A DNA stretch of 64,000 bases, taken from Nitrospirillum sp034427435 (GTDB lineage: Bacteria > Pseudomonadota > Alphaproteobacteria > Azospirillales > Azospirillaceae). The stretch is taken from positions 992,001 to 1,056,000 of the forward strand of contig NZ_JAXQNP010000004.1 in NCBI RefSeq assembly GCF_034427435.1. The letters are read 5' to 3'. The notes beneath the pieces are model-generated. The model ran no database searches. It was given only the letters and a program-made list of their open reading frames with translations, and was not told the origin of the DNA. Below, one piece after another: positions 18,437-27,589 of the stretch; position 1 is the first letter of the stretch, and each line of letters starts with the position of its first letter. The translations under genes were made by a program, and so were the position numbers.

Positions 18437-19993
18437 ATGCACCCAAAGATATTCCGCTCAACATTTGTCCTTCCCGGCATGGAGATCATCGACGTCGCTG
18501 ATGACGGCACGGTGATCCGGCTCAGCGTCCGTTCATCCAGTGCTGTCAGCCGTTGCCCTGGGTGTGGCTCGCCGTCCCGCCGGGTTCATAGTCGCTATCG
18601 ACGCCGATTGATGGATCTCCCCGCCGCCGGTCGCACGGCTCAGTTGACCCTGCTCGCCCGCCGGTTCTTCTGTGATGCGGTTCTGTGCGGTCGGCGCGTC
18701 TTCACCGAACGGTTCGATCCGACCATCCTGACGCCTCGGGCCCGCCGGACGGCGAGGCTGGACAAGATCATTCATCACCTGGGCCTGGCGCTGGGCGGCC
18801 GACCGGCGGCGGCGATGGCGCAACGGCTGATGATGCCGGTGAGCAACGACACGTTGCTACGCGTGGTTCGCCGCCAAGGCAGTCCGAAGTTCGTGCCGCC
18901 GACCGTTATCGGGATCGATGACTGGGCTTGGCGCCGTAACCAGCGCTACGGAACCCTGATCTGCGACCTTGAGCGCCGCCGGACCATCGCGCTGTTGCCG
19001 GATCGCGAACCCGCGACCGTCCAGGCCTGGCTTGAAGGCCAACCCCAGGTCAGCACCGTCGCGCGGGATCGCGGGGGCGGCTATGCGATAGCAACCGCCA
19101 AGGCCTTGCCGGACGCGACCCAGGTGGCCGACCGCTGGCACTTGATGGAGAACGCCAGCCGCGCCTTTCTGGATGCCGTGCGCAAGTCGATGAAACAGAT
19201 CCGCGTCGCGGTGGGCGCCACCACCATCGATCCCGCCCTGCTTACGGCGGCGGAGAAGTTGCAATACGACGGCTACGTCCGCCGTGAGGAAACCAATGCC
19301 GCCATCCAGCGGCTGTCCAAGGAAGGCATGTCGATCCGCGAAATCGTCCGCCGGACGGGCCACAGTCGCGGCCTGGTGCGGAAAATCCTGCGTGGCCAGA
19401 GGTCGGACATCTTCCGTACGCGGGAAAGCTCCCTTGAGGTGCATCTTCCCTGGCTGGATCAGCAGTGGGCGGCAGGCCACCACAATGGCGCTGACCTCTG
19501 GCGCCGGTTGCAACAGCAGGGATTCCGGGGCTCCCTACGGGTGGTCGCCGAGTGGGCGACCCGCCGCCGCCGGGCTGATCAGATGGGGGCGGAGGCCCTG
19601 AGCCGCACGCCGTCGGCACGAACCATCGCCCGGTTCATGACCCTGGGGCGGGATGCCCTGACCAAGGCCGAAACCGTCCTCGTCGCCGCGATTGAAGGAA
19701 GTATCCCCACCTTGGTCGATACCAGGAACGTTGTCGCCGACTTCCAGGGTATGATCCGGCGCAAGTCACTCGCCGACCTCGATCCCTGGTTGGAGCGGGC
19801 CAAAGGCGGCCTGGTCGCGTCCTTCGCCAACGGCATCAACAAGGACCGCGCAGCCGTTGCCGCTGCCATCACGTCGCCTTGGTCCAATGGCCAAACCGAG
19901 GGGCAGATCACCAAGCTCAAACTCGTCAAACGCCAGATGTACGGTCGCGGGAAGCTCGACCTGCTCCAGGCCCGCGTAATCGGCGTCGGATGA
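18437..19993 (+). CDS. ISL3-family transposase
   Basis: A 518-residue transposase of the ISL3 type. The N terminus has a zinc-ribbon-like CPGCGSPSRRVHSRYRR followed by the family-typical RRLMDLPAAGRTAQL. The DDE catalytic core begins at TVIGIDDWAWRRNQRYG and continues through VARDRGGGYAIA and ADRWHLMENASRA. The C terminus ends with QTEGQITKLKLVKRQMYGR, which carries the final acidic residue. The ATG at 18437 has an AAGG-containing ribosome site; an upstream in-frame GTG at 18398 would add 13 residues. The frame is intact, so the element may still be active. Confidence 0.92.
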   Translation: MHPKIFRSTFVLPGMEIIDVADDGTVIRLSVRSSSAVSRCPGCGSPSRRVHSRYRRRLMDLPAAGRTAQLTLLARRFFCDAVLCGRRVFTERFDPTILTPRARRTARLDKIIHHLGLALGGRPAAAMAQRLMMPVSNDTLLRVVRRQGSPKFVPPTVIGIDDWAWRRNQRYGTLICDLERRRTIALLPDREPATVQAWLEGQPQVSTVARDRGGGYAIATAKALPDATQVADRWHLMENASRAFLDAVRKSMKQIRVAVGATTIDPALLTAAEKLQYDGYVRREETNAAIQRLSKEGMSIREIVRRTGHSRGLVRKILRGQRSDIFRTRESSLEVHLPWLDQQWAAGHHNGADLWRRLQQQGFRGSLRVVAEWATRRRRADQMGAEALSRTPSARTIARFMTLGRDALTKAETVLVAAIEGSIPTLVDTRNVVADFQGMIRRKSLADLDPWLERAKGGLVASFANGINKDRAAVAAAITSPWSNGQTEGQITKLKLVKRQMYGRGKLDLLQARVIGVG

Positions 19994-20001
19994 TCTGGCC
20001 A

Positions 20002-20024
20002 TCACCAAAATTGCGTCAGAGCCC
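20002..20024 (-). repeat. Right terminal inverted repeat of the ISL3 element
   Basis: TCACCAAAATTGCGTCAGAG plus CCC is the inverted copy of the left end and begins 9 bp after the transposase stop. Confidence 0.88.
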
Positions 20025-20149
20025 CTATTGGGCGCCGATACGGGGTCCCGTTACGCCGCCGATTGACAGGTCTGGAACATCACTGACAAGAGGAAGCGCG
20101 CTCGCACGCCATGACAGGCTGCTGGCGTTGCGCGCGCGCCTCAAACCAA

Positions 20150-20164
20150 GGGTTCCAGGAACCC
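20150..20164 (-). terminator. Short hairpin after the Wzt-like gene
   Basis: GGGTTC pairs with GAACCC across a 3-base loop just after the stop of the exporter ATPase, followed on the minus strand by TTGGTTT. The stem is only six pairs, so this is a weak candidate. Confidence 0.3.
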
Positions 20165-20168
20165 CGTA

Positions 20169-21524
20169 TCATTCCCCCACGGCAACAGTCGGGGACGGAT
20201 TTGCCGCTCCCCCGTTGATGTCGACCGCATGCAAATCCACGCCGAGCATCGGAATACCAACCAATCCCTGGACGATATGGCTGGAGGCGACGTCGAAAAT
20301 CAGCGCCTCATCGTACCAGTGATGCTGCACGTGATCCTGCTGGGAGCCATTGGCGATGGCGCAACAGACTGCGTATTGACCAGTAGGCAGGTAGGGCATC
20401 TCGAAGCGGAATTCCGCATACAACTCCTGCCCTACCTGCACGGACACGGGGTCGCTCTCGTAGCGCAAATACGTGTTGTCGCCGAAGAGGTTCTGTCCCA
20501 AGCGGTCTCGAATATAAAAGCCTACGATGGGGGATGACAGCTCATCCGCCACACTGCAGCGTATCTGGAGAATGACCTCCTCGCCGCCGTGCATGATCTG
20601 CAGGGGCATCCGATCACTGCTAAGGAAGCGGACACTTTCGATGGTGGCGCCGCGGCGGCCGTACCAGCTGGCTTCCGGATCGAAAGAGAACACCTGGATG
20701 GGGTTCACGGCCTTGGGGAGGCGAACCGCCGGAGCCGACGCTTCCTTGGACCGGCGCCGGCCGCCAATCTTGAAAGAGGCGCCATTGTCCCGCTCACGAT
20801 CAAGGGAGGCCAGGTAGTTATCGCAGACCACCTTAGCGTCACCCACCTCCTGCACCTCGCCACCGTCGATCCAGATGGCGCGATCGCACAGGGACATGAT
20901 GGAACTTGGAGAGTGCGACACGAAGATCAAAGTGCCGTTCTCTCGGAACTTCCGGATGAAGCGCATGCACTTCTGGGTGAAAGCCGCGTCGCCCACCGCC
21001 AGGATTTCGTCCACGATCAGGATGCTGGCGTCCACATGCGCGGCGACGGCGAAGGCCAGCCGCGCGTACATGCCGCTGGAGTAGAGCTTGACCGGCAGGT
21101 TGATGAAGTCGCCGATGGCGGCGAATTCAGCAATGGACTGGAACCGGTCCTCGATCTCCTCGCTGCTGAGCCCCAGGATCGCGGCCGATAGGCGCACGTT
21201 TTCCACCCCAGTGAATTCCGGGTTGAAACCGGCGCCCAGCTCCAGCAACGCGGCGATGCGCCCACGGGTGGTAATGCTGCCGGTCGTGGGCTGGATGATG
21301 CCTGCGGCCAATTGCAGGAAGGTGGACTTGCCCGCCCCGTTACGCCCGACCAGGCCAACGGATTCGCCCTTCCTGATCTCCAGGCTGACGCCCCGCAGCG
21401 CCCAGTACTCCTCATAGAAGCGACGCCAGCGAAACAGCATCTGCTTCAGGCGGTCCTCGGGGCGCTTGTAGATGAGATAGGCCTTACCGAGATCGTCGGC
21501 CTTGAGAGCGATTTCAGAGGACAT
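20169..21524 (-). CDS. wzt: ABC polysaccharide exporter ATPase with C-terminal glycan-binding domain (Wzt-like)
   Basis: A 451-residue two-domain protein. The N-terminal ATPase domain, residues 1-250, has Walker A VGRNGAGKST, the variant signature LYSSGMYARLAFAVA and Walker B ILIVDEILAVGD with the switch His in FVSHSPSS. Residues 280-430 form a beta-sandwich of the Wzt C-terminal type (FLSSDRMPLQIMHGGEEV through LPTGQYAVCCAIANG). In E. coli O8/O9a this extra domain recognises a chemically capped chain end before export. The presence of the domain therefore suggests that this glycan is finished in the cytoplasm and carries an end modification. It overlaps the permease gene by 11 bp. Confidence 0.93.
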   Translation of the reverse strand: MSSEIALKADDLGKAYLIYKRPEDRLKQMLFRWRRFYEEYWALRGVSLEIRKGESVGLVGRNGAGKSTFLQLAAGIIQPTTGSITTRGRIAALLELGAGFNPEFTGVENVRLSAAILGLSSEEIEDRFQSIAEFAAIGDFINLPVKLYSSGMYARLAFAVAAHVDASILIVDEILAVGDAAFTQKCMRFIRKFRENGTLIFVSHSPSSIMSLCDRAIWIDGGEVQEVGDAKVVCDNYLASLDRERDNGASFKIGGRRRSKEASAPAVRLPKAVNPIQVFSFDPEASWYGRRGATIESVRFLSSDRMPLQIMHGGEEVILQIRCSVADELSSPIVGFYIRDRLGQNLFGDNTYLRYESDPVSVQVGQELYAEFRFEMPYLPTGQYAVCCAIANGSQQDHVQHHWYDEALIFDVASSHIVQGLVGIPMLGVDLHAVDINGGAANPSPTVAVGE

Positions 21525-22329
21525 CAGCGAAAGCCTTCCGGCTACGGGCGAACCAAGCGTATCCTAGGGATGCGATGAACAGCGCATAGACCCAGAGCCC
21601 CAGGTAATCGAGCGGATCTGGAAATTGCCCCAGGAAAAGGGCGGCGCGTATTTGCTCCAAGGTCAGCGCGATCGGATTCAGCTTCATCACCGGCTTGAAC
21701 GAGTCCGGCACGGTTTCGGCTGCATAGAAGATGGGCGTCAGGAACATCAGCAGTGATGTGGCGACCCCGACGATATGGCGCATGTCGCGGATGAAAACCC
21801 CCAGGGATGCAAGGAACCAGGCCACACCCAGCGTCGCAACGGCCAAGGGCAGAATGATGATGGGAACATAGATCAAACCGAACGACAGCGACCCCATGGT
21901 TATAAATTGCGCGACCAGCAGGATCACCAGGCCAAACCCGGCGTTCACGGTATTGACCAGGATGCTGACGATCGGAAGGATCTCCAGCGGAAAGATCACC
22001 TTCTTGACATAGGAGGCGTTCTCCAGAATCAGCGTGGGGGCGGCGTTGACCGTCTCGCCGAAGATGGAGAACGTCACCAGCCCCGAAAAAATAAGCAAGG
22101 GGTAGCTGGTGGACGACAGGGAGCCTGACCAGCGCGAGTGAAAAATCTGAGTGAAGACGAAGCCATAGACCGCGAAGGTCAGCAGCGGGGTTAGGATGGA
22201 CCACACCATTCCCAGCATCGTGCCCTGCCATTTGGCGCTGAGCTGCCGGGCCGTGAGGCGCAAGATCAAACGCCTGTTGGCGTAAAGACGGCTGATGATT
22301 GACGGCGACGTCACTGCGGCGGTGGACAT
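21514..22329 (-). CDS. wzm: ABC-2 type polysaccharide exporter permease (Wzm-like)
   Basis: A 271-residue ABC-2 permease with six hydrophobic segments. The N-terminal part has the typical RLILRLTARQLSAKWQGT followed by LGMVWSILTPLLTFAVYG. The conserved loop ENASYVKKVIFPLEILPI is a family hallmark. With the ATPase it exports an O-antigen or capsule-like glycan linked to undecaprenyl pyrophosphate. The ATG at 22329 with a GAGG ribosome site is preferred over the in-frame GTG at 22374. The 11-bp overlap with the ATPase gene points to translational coupling. Confidence 0.92.
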   Translation of the reverse strand: MSTAAVTSPSIISRLYANRRLILRLTARQLSAKWQGTMLGMVWSILTPLLTFAVYGFVFTQIFHSRWSGSLSSTSYPLLIFSGLVTFSIFGETVNAAPTLILENASYVKKVIFPLEILPIVSILVNTVNAGFGLVILLVAQFITMGSLSFGLIYVPIIILPLAVATLGVAWFLASLGVFIRDMRHIVGVATSLLMFLTPIFYAAETVPDSFKPVMKLNPIALTLEQIRAALFLGQFPDPLDYLGLWVYALFIASLGYAWFARSRKAFADVL

Positions 22330-22750
22330 CAATAGGCCTCGGACAGAATACGCTACTCGGATTAGCGGAACCACCAGCGCACAAGAGGCACCGACGCGCC
22401 CCCGCCATCCAATGGCATGGAAACTCAGGGGCCGGGTATACGACGTCGCCGGCCAAGACTCAAGCTAACCCGCCCCCCTTTTTCAGGATCACCAGAACCG
22501 AACATAGTGCCGGTGACCGTGCCGATCCGCCCCGCCTTGCACCAACGCGCTCAGCCACAAGGTGATTCCAACCCGCCCCTCTCCGAGGTGGTATCAGAAG
22601 ATTATACGCGCACATGTCCGTCAAACCAGGGTGAGGAACGGACAGCGTCAAATTAGACAGGTTCGATCAATCTGCAGGCTGCGGCACCTAATCTGTGGAG
22701 CCTAACCTAGGCATGACAGAACTATCCCCGGCGGACGCGCTCCGACATCG
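22330..22750. other. Intergenic region upstream of the exporter genes
   Basis: These 421 bp hold no convincing gene. On the minus strand a perfect TATAAT (22601-22606) lies downstream of TTGACG (22619-22624), but the 12-bp spacing is too short for a standard sigma70 promoter. Base composition shifts from GC-rich to the AT-rich acyltransferase gene. Confidence 0.4.
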
Positions 22751-23929
22751 TCAAAGCGCGACAGTGGGCCTTTCCGAAAAGGTTGAAGGTTGCTTACGGA
22801 AAGGAAAGCCCTTCTTCGCCAGGGCATGTGCCAAATTAATGCAGGGCCGCTCCACCAACCTCCAGGATAATGCCGCCAGACCCAAGGCAATAATCATAGC
22901 CACGGCTGCATTTAAATGCGGGCCACTATGAGGAAACAAAGTGCGGGTAATTTGTTGAGAGGGCCAACCGTAGAGGTAAACTCCATACGATAAGTCATTC
23001 TGAAGCGGGAACCGCAATGCAACGCGGCTGGTACCAAAAAGCAGCGCTAAAGTAATACCTACCGTACTAATCATGATTGGGAATGCGGGCGTACCACGGG
23101 TAAGCAACATTAAAAATATCGATACAAGCAAAGTCCATTTAGTAAATTTAAAACTGTCATGAAGCAAATAATAGAGACCACCAATAAAAAATATTATGGC
23201 GTGCGACGGAAAATCGTAGTTCCCAAAGGTATCTTGATTGTTTCCCAGAATAGGGATAGCACCCGGGCAAATCGCTATTAACAATATAGAGGAAAATAAC
23301 GCTATCTGTATTATCTTTCGACTCACAGCAAGGCCAAATAGGCCAAAGAGAGCCAGCACAAAATACAACCGGACCTCTAGAGTAACAGACCAAAGAGAAC
23401 CATTCAGACCCTGATAAGGATGGTCAGAAAATATTCCGGGGATGACATGCTCATTCCAGACCGCAAGGCTATTCATGTAAAAATAACGCCAAGCCTGTGA
23501 CTGAGAAAAAACATAAAAAAAGTCCTGACCTCCAAAAATTGGCGCCACTAAAAAAGTAACAATAGCACAGCAGACAATGAGGCCTGGGTAAATGCGCATT
23601 ACACGTTTCAAGACAAAACCCGAAAGATCCGGCGTCTCAACCAAACTTTTTAGAACTAACGCACCACTCAGAAAAAAAAATATGTCTACGGCGATAGACC
23701 CGCTATGAGCAACTCCCCCCGTATAGGCAGCAATAACATCCACAAGACCCGGAGTGGGCGATATGGCATGCGAATGAGCATATATAACAGCCAGTGCTGC
23801 GAACAATCTTACCAGATTAAAGTTGTTCTTTTCTTTGTTGAAAACATCAAATCCACTGGCCGCTGAAGATATCATTTGTTCCAACTTCACGAGTGCTCGG
23901 ATAGGAATGTCGAGCGGCGTATATAACAT
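22751..23929 (-). CDS. Acyltransferase 3 family membrane protein (OafA-like)
   Basis: A 392-residue membrane acyltransferase of the OafA/NodX type with about ten hydrophobic segments. The family pattern is visible: NFNLVRLFAALAVIYAHS near residue 36, with the catalytic His, then VDIFFFLSGALVLKSL and VLKRVMRIYPGLIVCC. Such proteins O-acetylate sugars at or across the inner membrane, so it probably decorates the exported polysaccharide. The gene is much more AT-rich than the exporter genes, which suggests acquisition from another source. It ends with an arginine-rich tail after the last membrane helix. Confidence 0.88.
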   Translation of the reverse strand: MLYTPLDIPIRALVKLEQMISSAASGFDVFNKEKNNFNLVRLFAALAVIYAHSHAISPTPGLVDVIAAYTGGVAHSGSIAVDIFFFLSGALVLKSLVETPDLSGFVLKRVMRIYPGLIVCCAIVTFLVAPIFGGQDFFYVFSQSQAWRYFYMNSLAVWNEHVIPGIFSDHPYQGLNGSLWSVTLEVRLYFVLALFGLFGLAVSRKIIQIALFSSILLIAICPGAIPILGNNQDTFGNYDFPSHAIIFFIGGLYYLLHDSFKFTKWTLLVSIFLMLLTRGTPAFPIMISTVGITLALLFGTSRVALRFPLQNDLSYGVYLYGWPSQQITRTLFPHSGPHLNAAVAMIIALGLAALSWRLVERPCINLAHALAKKGFPFRKQPSTFSERPTVAL

Positions 23930-24017
23930 ACTCTATCAATGCGACGTAGCGCTGAATCCAAACGCTGTGCCCCGCTCCACTCCCCCGGCCCGCTTTCGTA
24001 GGCCTGACCGTCCCAGC

Positions 24018-25733
24018 TCAGTCTGGCTTGGGATCCCAAAGCGTAGCCACGACCACCACCTCTCCAGAACGGTCCTTGATCGGATAGGATTTCACATCGA
24101 CCAAGTGCCCTTCCTCCCTCAACTGGGCCATCGCGCTATCAAGAACCTTGGGCTGCAAAATGATCATGTAGTGCTGGCGCGCCCCGGCTGAATTGATGCG
24201 CTTGATCAAATCATCAACGTTTCCATTGGCCCAGACCTCCTGGCGGCCGCCCGTTGCCACCACGAACCCCATCCAGTAGCCCCACTGCGGGAATGCGAAC
24301 ACCGTATCCGGGGGTGCATCGAAAGAATATGCCGCCAACCGATTGATGGCATCGGAATAGACACCCACGCCGCCGGTGACTTCGAGTTGGCGGTAAAGAA
24401 ACGCATCCCGAGCCGTGTGCGCAAGGGCGATAACGCCCAGGCTGGCAAGGGCTAAGCCGCGGAAGGGGATTCGGATTCGCGGGTTGCGTGGGCCGAGCTC
24501 TGTTGCCAATGCGGCAACACCCACTATCCCAGCTATGGCAAAGATGGGCCCGAGCATCACGTAATGTTGATAGCCCAACGGAGACCCCATGAAGGCCCCG
24601 AAGCAGACGTGCGTGACCATCACCGCCAGCAGCATGACGGCCAATACAAACGAATTCTTCAACGGACCGATGCCCTGGCGCCACCGTGCGCCCAAACCGA
24701 CCCAAGCGATGGTGGCAACCCAAGCCAGAACCACGAGCCAGGCGCCGTAATCCAACTTCGACGTCAGAATGGCATTGGTGTTGGTATTCTGGGAGGGCAT
24801 CCCAGCGAAAAACAGTCGCTCGATGGGATTCCCACCAAAAACATGAAATATGACGTGGAGCGTGTAGCTTACACGGTCCAGCAGCGTTTCCTTTTGGCCA
24901 TTCATGACTCCGTAAGAGTTCTGCAAGGAACGCAAATTTTGGAGCCAGCCCTGCATCCCTTCCTGCGCGATAATGGACGCGTGCGCATAAATGTATGGCA
25001 GGTAGCCAATCACCACGCCGACAACATACCATATTCCCGGCCGCAGCACCGGCCTGCGCTGTAAGCGACAAAGGTAAATCAATACGGCCAAAATAACTGC
25101 GGCATAAAGCGCGAATATGAAATAGAAGAATGCACTCAGGCCAATTAAAACTCCAGCAAAAAAGATTTTACCAAATCTTCTATCCTCATTCAGGGAGCGA
25201 CTTAAAATAAGAACGCCTGGAAGAAAAGCTAAAAGAGGAAAAAGCTGAAGGTAATATTGAGTCCGCCACGCAAATATAAAAGCGGGATCTATGGCGAAGA
25301 CGGTAGTAGCAATACTGGCCCAGCCCCGGCTTCCTGTTCCAAAAAGGATCAGAGAATAAACGACAAATACCAAAGACACGCCAATGAGCGCATGATAAAT
25401 GCGCAAAGCGGTGACGCCATATCCAAAAAAACTAAAGAATACTGCGGCAATATACCCGGTGACATTGCCGCCATACAGAGAGTTTAGCAAAGGATATTTA
25501 TAACCCGGCGCAAAAATATTATCCTGGTATATCCATGCAGGAACCCAACCGCGGGCATGTGTGACAAAAACAGAAATATAATCTGGATTTACCGAATCCA
25601 TATACAAACCAGGAACATCCGGATGCAGGCATGCAACCATCAAAAAAAACAAAGGGGCGATCCATGGTGAACCAAGGATTCCGTCTATAATAATCCGCAC
25701 TTCTTGCCTCAGCGCTGTTGGAAATTGCGACAT
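24018..25733 (-). CDS. GT-C-like membrane glycosyltransferase
   Basis: A 571-residue polytopic protein resembling the PMT/ArnT-like GT-C superfamily. The first periplasmic loop contains an acidic stretch (GLYMDSVNPDYISVF) after the first hydrophobic helix. Around ten to twelve membrane segments follow, then a C-terminal soluble part of about 110 residues (FPQWGYWMGFVVATGGR). It may add a sugar from a lipid-phosphate donor to the glycan or to another envelope acceptor. The ATG at 25733 is preferred; the longer frame starts with TTG at 25796. The 5' half is AT-rich while the 3' half is GC-rich, so the gene may be mosaic. Function is assigned by overall shape only. Confidence 0.65.
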   Translation of the reverse strand: MSQFPTALRQEVRIIIDGILGSPWIAPLFFLMVACLHPDVPGLYMDSVNPDYISVFVTHARGWVPAWIYQDNIFAPGYKYPLLNSLYGGNVTGYIAAVFFSFFGYGVTALRIYHALIGVSLVFVVYSLILFGTGSRGWASIATTVFAIDPAFIFAWRTQYYLQLFPLLAFLPGVLILSRSLNEDRRFGKIFFAGVLIGLSAFFYFIFALYAAVILAVLIYLCRLQRRPVLRPGIWYVVGVVIGYLPYIYAHASIIAQEGMQGWLQNLRSLQNSYGVMNGQKETLLDRVSYTLHVIFHVFGGNPIERLFFAGMPSQNTNTNAILTSKLDYGAWLVVLAWVATIAWVGLGARWRQGIGPLKNSFVLAVMLLAVMVTHVCFGAFMGSPLGYQHYVMLGPIFAIAGIVGVAALATELGPRNPRIRIPFRGLALASLGVIALAHTARDAFLYRQLEVTGGVGVYSDAINRLAAYSFDAPPDTVFAFPQWGYWMGFVVATGGRQEVWANGNVDDLIKRINSAGARQHYMIILQPKVLDSAMAQLREEGHLVDVKSYPIKDRSGEVVVVATLWDPKPD

Positions 25734-25982
25734 TATTATTCCATTCCCAGGTTTAGAATTTGCGCTGAGCTGATTAATAAAAATTATATCAGCCAACTCG
25801 AGTTTCTCTCTACAAGAGACGACATACCAAAAGATAATTGCATCCTGTTGACGATCACACGCCCTCTAAGCGCTTCTTGACGGTGATGGGCCACGCAGTG
25901 ACGCATCATCTGCCACAGAGAACCAAACCAAAGGCAAGATTTGACGGAAACATTTGGTAGATAGCCGTCAACAGAAGCGGAT
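25734..25982 (-). other. Non-coding gap
   Basis: Nothing was recognised in these 249 bp. It may hold the promoter of the GT-C-like gene, or it may be the remains of a longer gene fused to the small membrane frame upstream. Confidence 0.3.
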
Positions 25983-26402
25983 TCACAATAGAGTACCAGC
26001 CAGACCAAACGCTTGATTTGACCATCCACCAGGAACGATATGAATCTCCCGAAAACATCCCGGAGCACAAGACAAAAGAACGGCCAGAAAAACAAAAAAG
26101 AACAATAGGCATGCCGTGACATTAACTATCTTAATTCTGCCAAGATATTTCAACCCAAACAAACCAGCCGCCATCGCCGGAATACTTAAAAGTGCAGCGG
26201 GTATCTGGCACCGGATAGCTTCAGCAGGGAGACCTGCAGGGCGGTTCGAAAATATTCCAAATGCATTATACGAAATCAACGCTGACAAAATAAGAAATTC
26301 AAGAATAATAAATACATATCCTGGCACACCGTCGGAATTTTTATTGTCATCATTTATTGAAGCGATCGGAAAATTTCTCATAGCACGCCCCAGCTGTCGC
26401 AT
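25983..26402 (-). CDS. Small hypothetical membrane protein
   Basis: A 139-residue frame with three hydrophobic segments (GYVFIILEFLILSALISY, AALLSIPAMAAGLFGL and ACLLFFFVFLAVLLSC). It starts about 18 bp after the stop of the nucleotidyltransferase gene and lies on the same strand, so it could be the next gene of that unit. No ribosome site is clear and the base composition is AT-rich. It may be a real small membrane protein or the truncated N terminus of a larger one. No family was recognised. Confidence 0.4.
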   Translation of the reverse strand: MRQLGRAMRNFPIASINDDNKNSDGVPGYVFIILEFLILSALISYNAFGIFSNRPAGLPAEAIRCQIPAALLSIPAMAAGLFGLKYLGRIKIVNVTACLLFFFVFLAVLLSCAPGCFREIHIVPGGWSNQAFGLAGTLL

Positions 26403-26420
26403 AATCACTTGCAAAAGAAA

Positions 26421-27176
26421 TTAGATATAGACTTTCGCCCCAGCTGGCGGAGACTTCTCAAATAACGTTACCTGGTCCGGTGTTCCCAATTGCCCCACAT
26501 CATCCAAACTCAAATTCGAAATACGCACGGTACGTCCATCGGCAATGAGCTGATTGTAAAGCGGCGCCACGTAGCGCTCCCCCTTCTCCTCGCCACCATG
26601 AGCGAAGAACCGATCGTAAGCGTCGATATACAGGGCCACCGACCCGAACCAGTAAAACCCGACTGTCGCATGGGGGGAAATGCGCTGCTTTTCCCTCAGT
26701 TCCACTGCCTTCCCGTCATCGCCCAGCCGAACGAAAGACCACCCCTCACCCGGGCCTGGAAAACAAGGCACCCAGCCATCGCAATCAGCGGGAACCTCGT
26801 CGGGCGTCATGGCCCCTGGGCGCACAAAGGTATCGATATTGAAGATGGCGAAAGGCTGTTGCCGGTCTTCCGCGGCGGCGGCCAGGATACGGGCCGTGGT
26901 GGCCTGACCATCCGTCGGGGCCGGCAAATCGGCGAAATGGGCGATGTCGATGCCAAGAATCTTGCACCGTTCGGTGATGAAATCCCGCGCCCGATCATCC
27001 GCCCGCACAGCGAAGGCGAACCGCCAGCCGGCATCACGGAAAGCGGTCAGCGCCAGCATCGACCAGTCAAAGAGTGGGCGCCCGAAAACCTCGATCTGAT
27101 ATTTGGGAACGGTGTATCCGGCCTTGGCGAAGCGCGAGCCGAACCCCGCCATGGTGATGGCCATCACTCCTGACAT
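26421..27176 (-). CDS. Sugar-phosphate type nucleotidyltransferase (capsule biosynthesis, LicC-like)
   Basis: A 251-residue nucleotidyltransferase with a single GT-A-like domain. The nucleotide-binding motif is MAGFGSRFAKAGYTVPK at residues 9-25, and the metal-binding site lies in FNIDTFV. It should activate a phosphorylated sugar or alcohol as an NDP derivative. It overlaps the HAD gene by 13 bp, and that gene in turn overlaps a kinase-like gene, so the three probably make one activated compound. The start at 27176 has a G-rich ribosome site, while the ATG at 27164 is too close to its AGGAG. The substrate is unknown; LicC-type enzymes use phosphocholine, but other phospho-compounds are equally possible. 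Confidence 0.8.
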   Translation of the reverse strand: MSGVMAITMAGFGSRFAKAGYTVPKYQIEVFGRPLFDWSMLALTAFRDAGWRFAFAVRADDRARDFITERCKILGIDIAHFADLPAPTDGQATTARILAAAAEDRQQPFAIFNIDTFVRPGAMTPDEVPADCDGWVPCFPGPGEGWSFVRLGDDGKAVELREKQRISPHATVGFYWFGSVALYIDAYDRFFAHGGEEKGERYVAPLYNQLIADGRTVRISNLSLDDVGQLGTPDQVTLFEKSPPAGAKVYI

Positions 27177-27589
27177 TCCGCACCCCCCGCCGCTTTGGCC
27201 AGCCGATCACGCTCGCACAAGGCATCCAATTCAGCCAAGGACCGTTCCAGGAATTCACGCGGCCGAACGGCCCGATCATCAATGTAAAAGCCATTGTCAC
27301 CTGGCCAGGGCTTTCCCATGTGAACTTCATGATAGGGAACCTCGTGCCGCTTCAGCCAATCCAGCAGTGTCGGAAGCGTATCGAGGTTGATGGTCCCCAG
27401 ATTGCCGTCGTGCGTCCGCATTCCACGCGCCGAATGCAGGATGATACGCCAGCCCTCAGCGGCAAGCTCCCGCAACCGCCCCACCAACAGGGGCTCTGGT
27501 GGAATGTCGGCGTAGCTTTGCCCAGCCACCTTGATGGGGCACAGGGTGCCGTCGACATCGACGACGAGGACATTGGTATGGGCGATCAT
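27164..27589 (-). CDS. HAD-superfamily phosphatase of capsule-locus type
   Basis: A compact 141-residue HAD protein. The nucleophile motif is VVDVDGTLCPI at residues 9-19, motif II is near IILHSARG and the later acidic motif is DNGFYIDDRAV. No large cap domain is present, so it can act on a bulky phosphorylated substrate. It lacks the DRDG and Cys/His zinc loop of GmhB, which argues against a heptose phosphatase. Its ATG overlaps the stop of the kinase frame (ATGA), so translation is coupled. Similar small HAD proteins occur in capsule loci next to nucleotidyltransferases. Confidence 0.78.
   Translation of the reverse strand: MIAHTNVLVVDVDGTLCPIKVAGQSYADIPPEPLLVGRLRELAAEGWRIILHSARGMRTHDGNLGTINLDTLPTLLDWLKRHEVPYHEVHMGKPWPGDNGFYIDDRAVRPREFLERSLAELDALCERDRLAKAAGGAECQE

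Larger units (their letters stand above)
18368..20024 (+). mobile_element. ISL3-family insertion sequence, apparently complete
   Basis: This 1657-bp element carries one transposase gene between imperfect inverted repeats of about 23 bp. The left repeat starts GGGCTCTGACTCAATTTTG; the complement of the right one starts GGGCTCTGACGCAATTTTG. Members of the family usually make an 8-bp target duplication, but the flanks (TGGAATAA left, CTATTGGG right) do not match, so one side may have been rearranged or deleted after insertion. Confidence 0.88.

Noticed and set aside
22601..22624. TATAAT with TTGACG as promoter of the exporter genes
   Set aside because: Spacing of 12 bp is too short for a standard sigma70 promoter, so it is reported only as a note.
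25784..26122. A 112-codon minus-strand frame overlapping the small membrane frame
   Set aside because: Composition rich in Cys, Trp and Arg with no consistent membrane pattern; the other frame fits better with the upstream gene spacing.
27164..27589. Small HAD protein as the missing GmhB
   Set aside because: It has DVDGT instead of DRDG and no Cys/His zinc loop, and it is coupled to a kinase and nucleotidyltransferase of another type.
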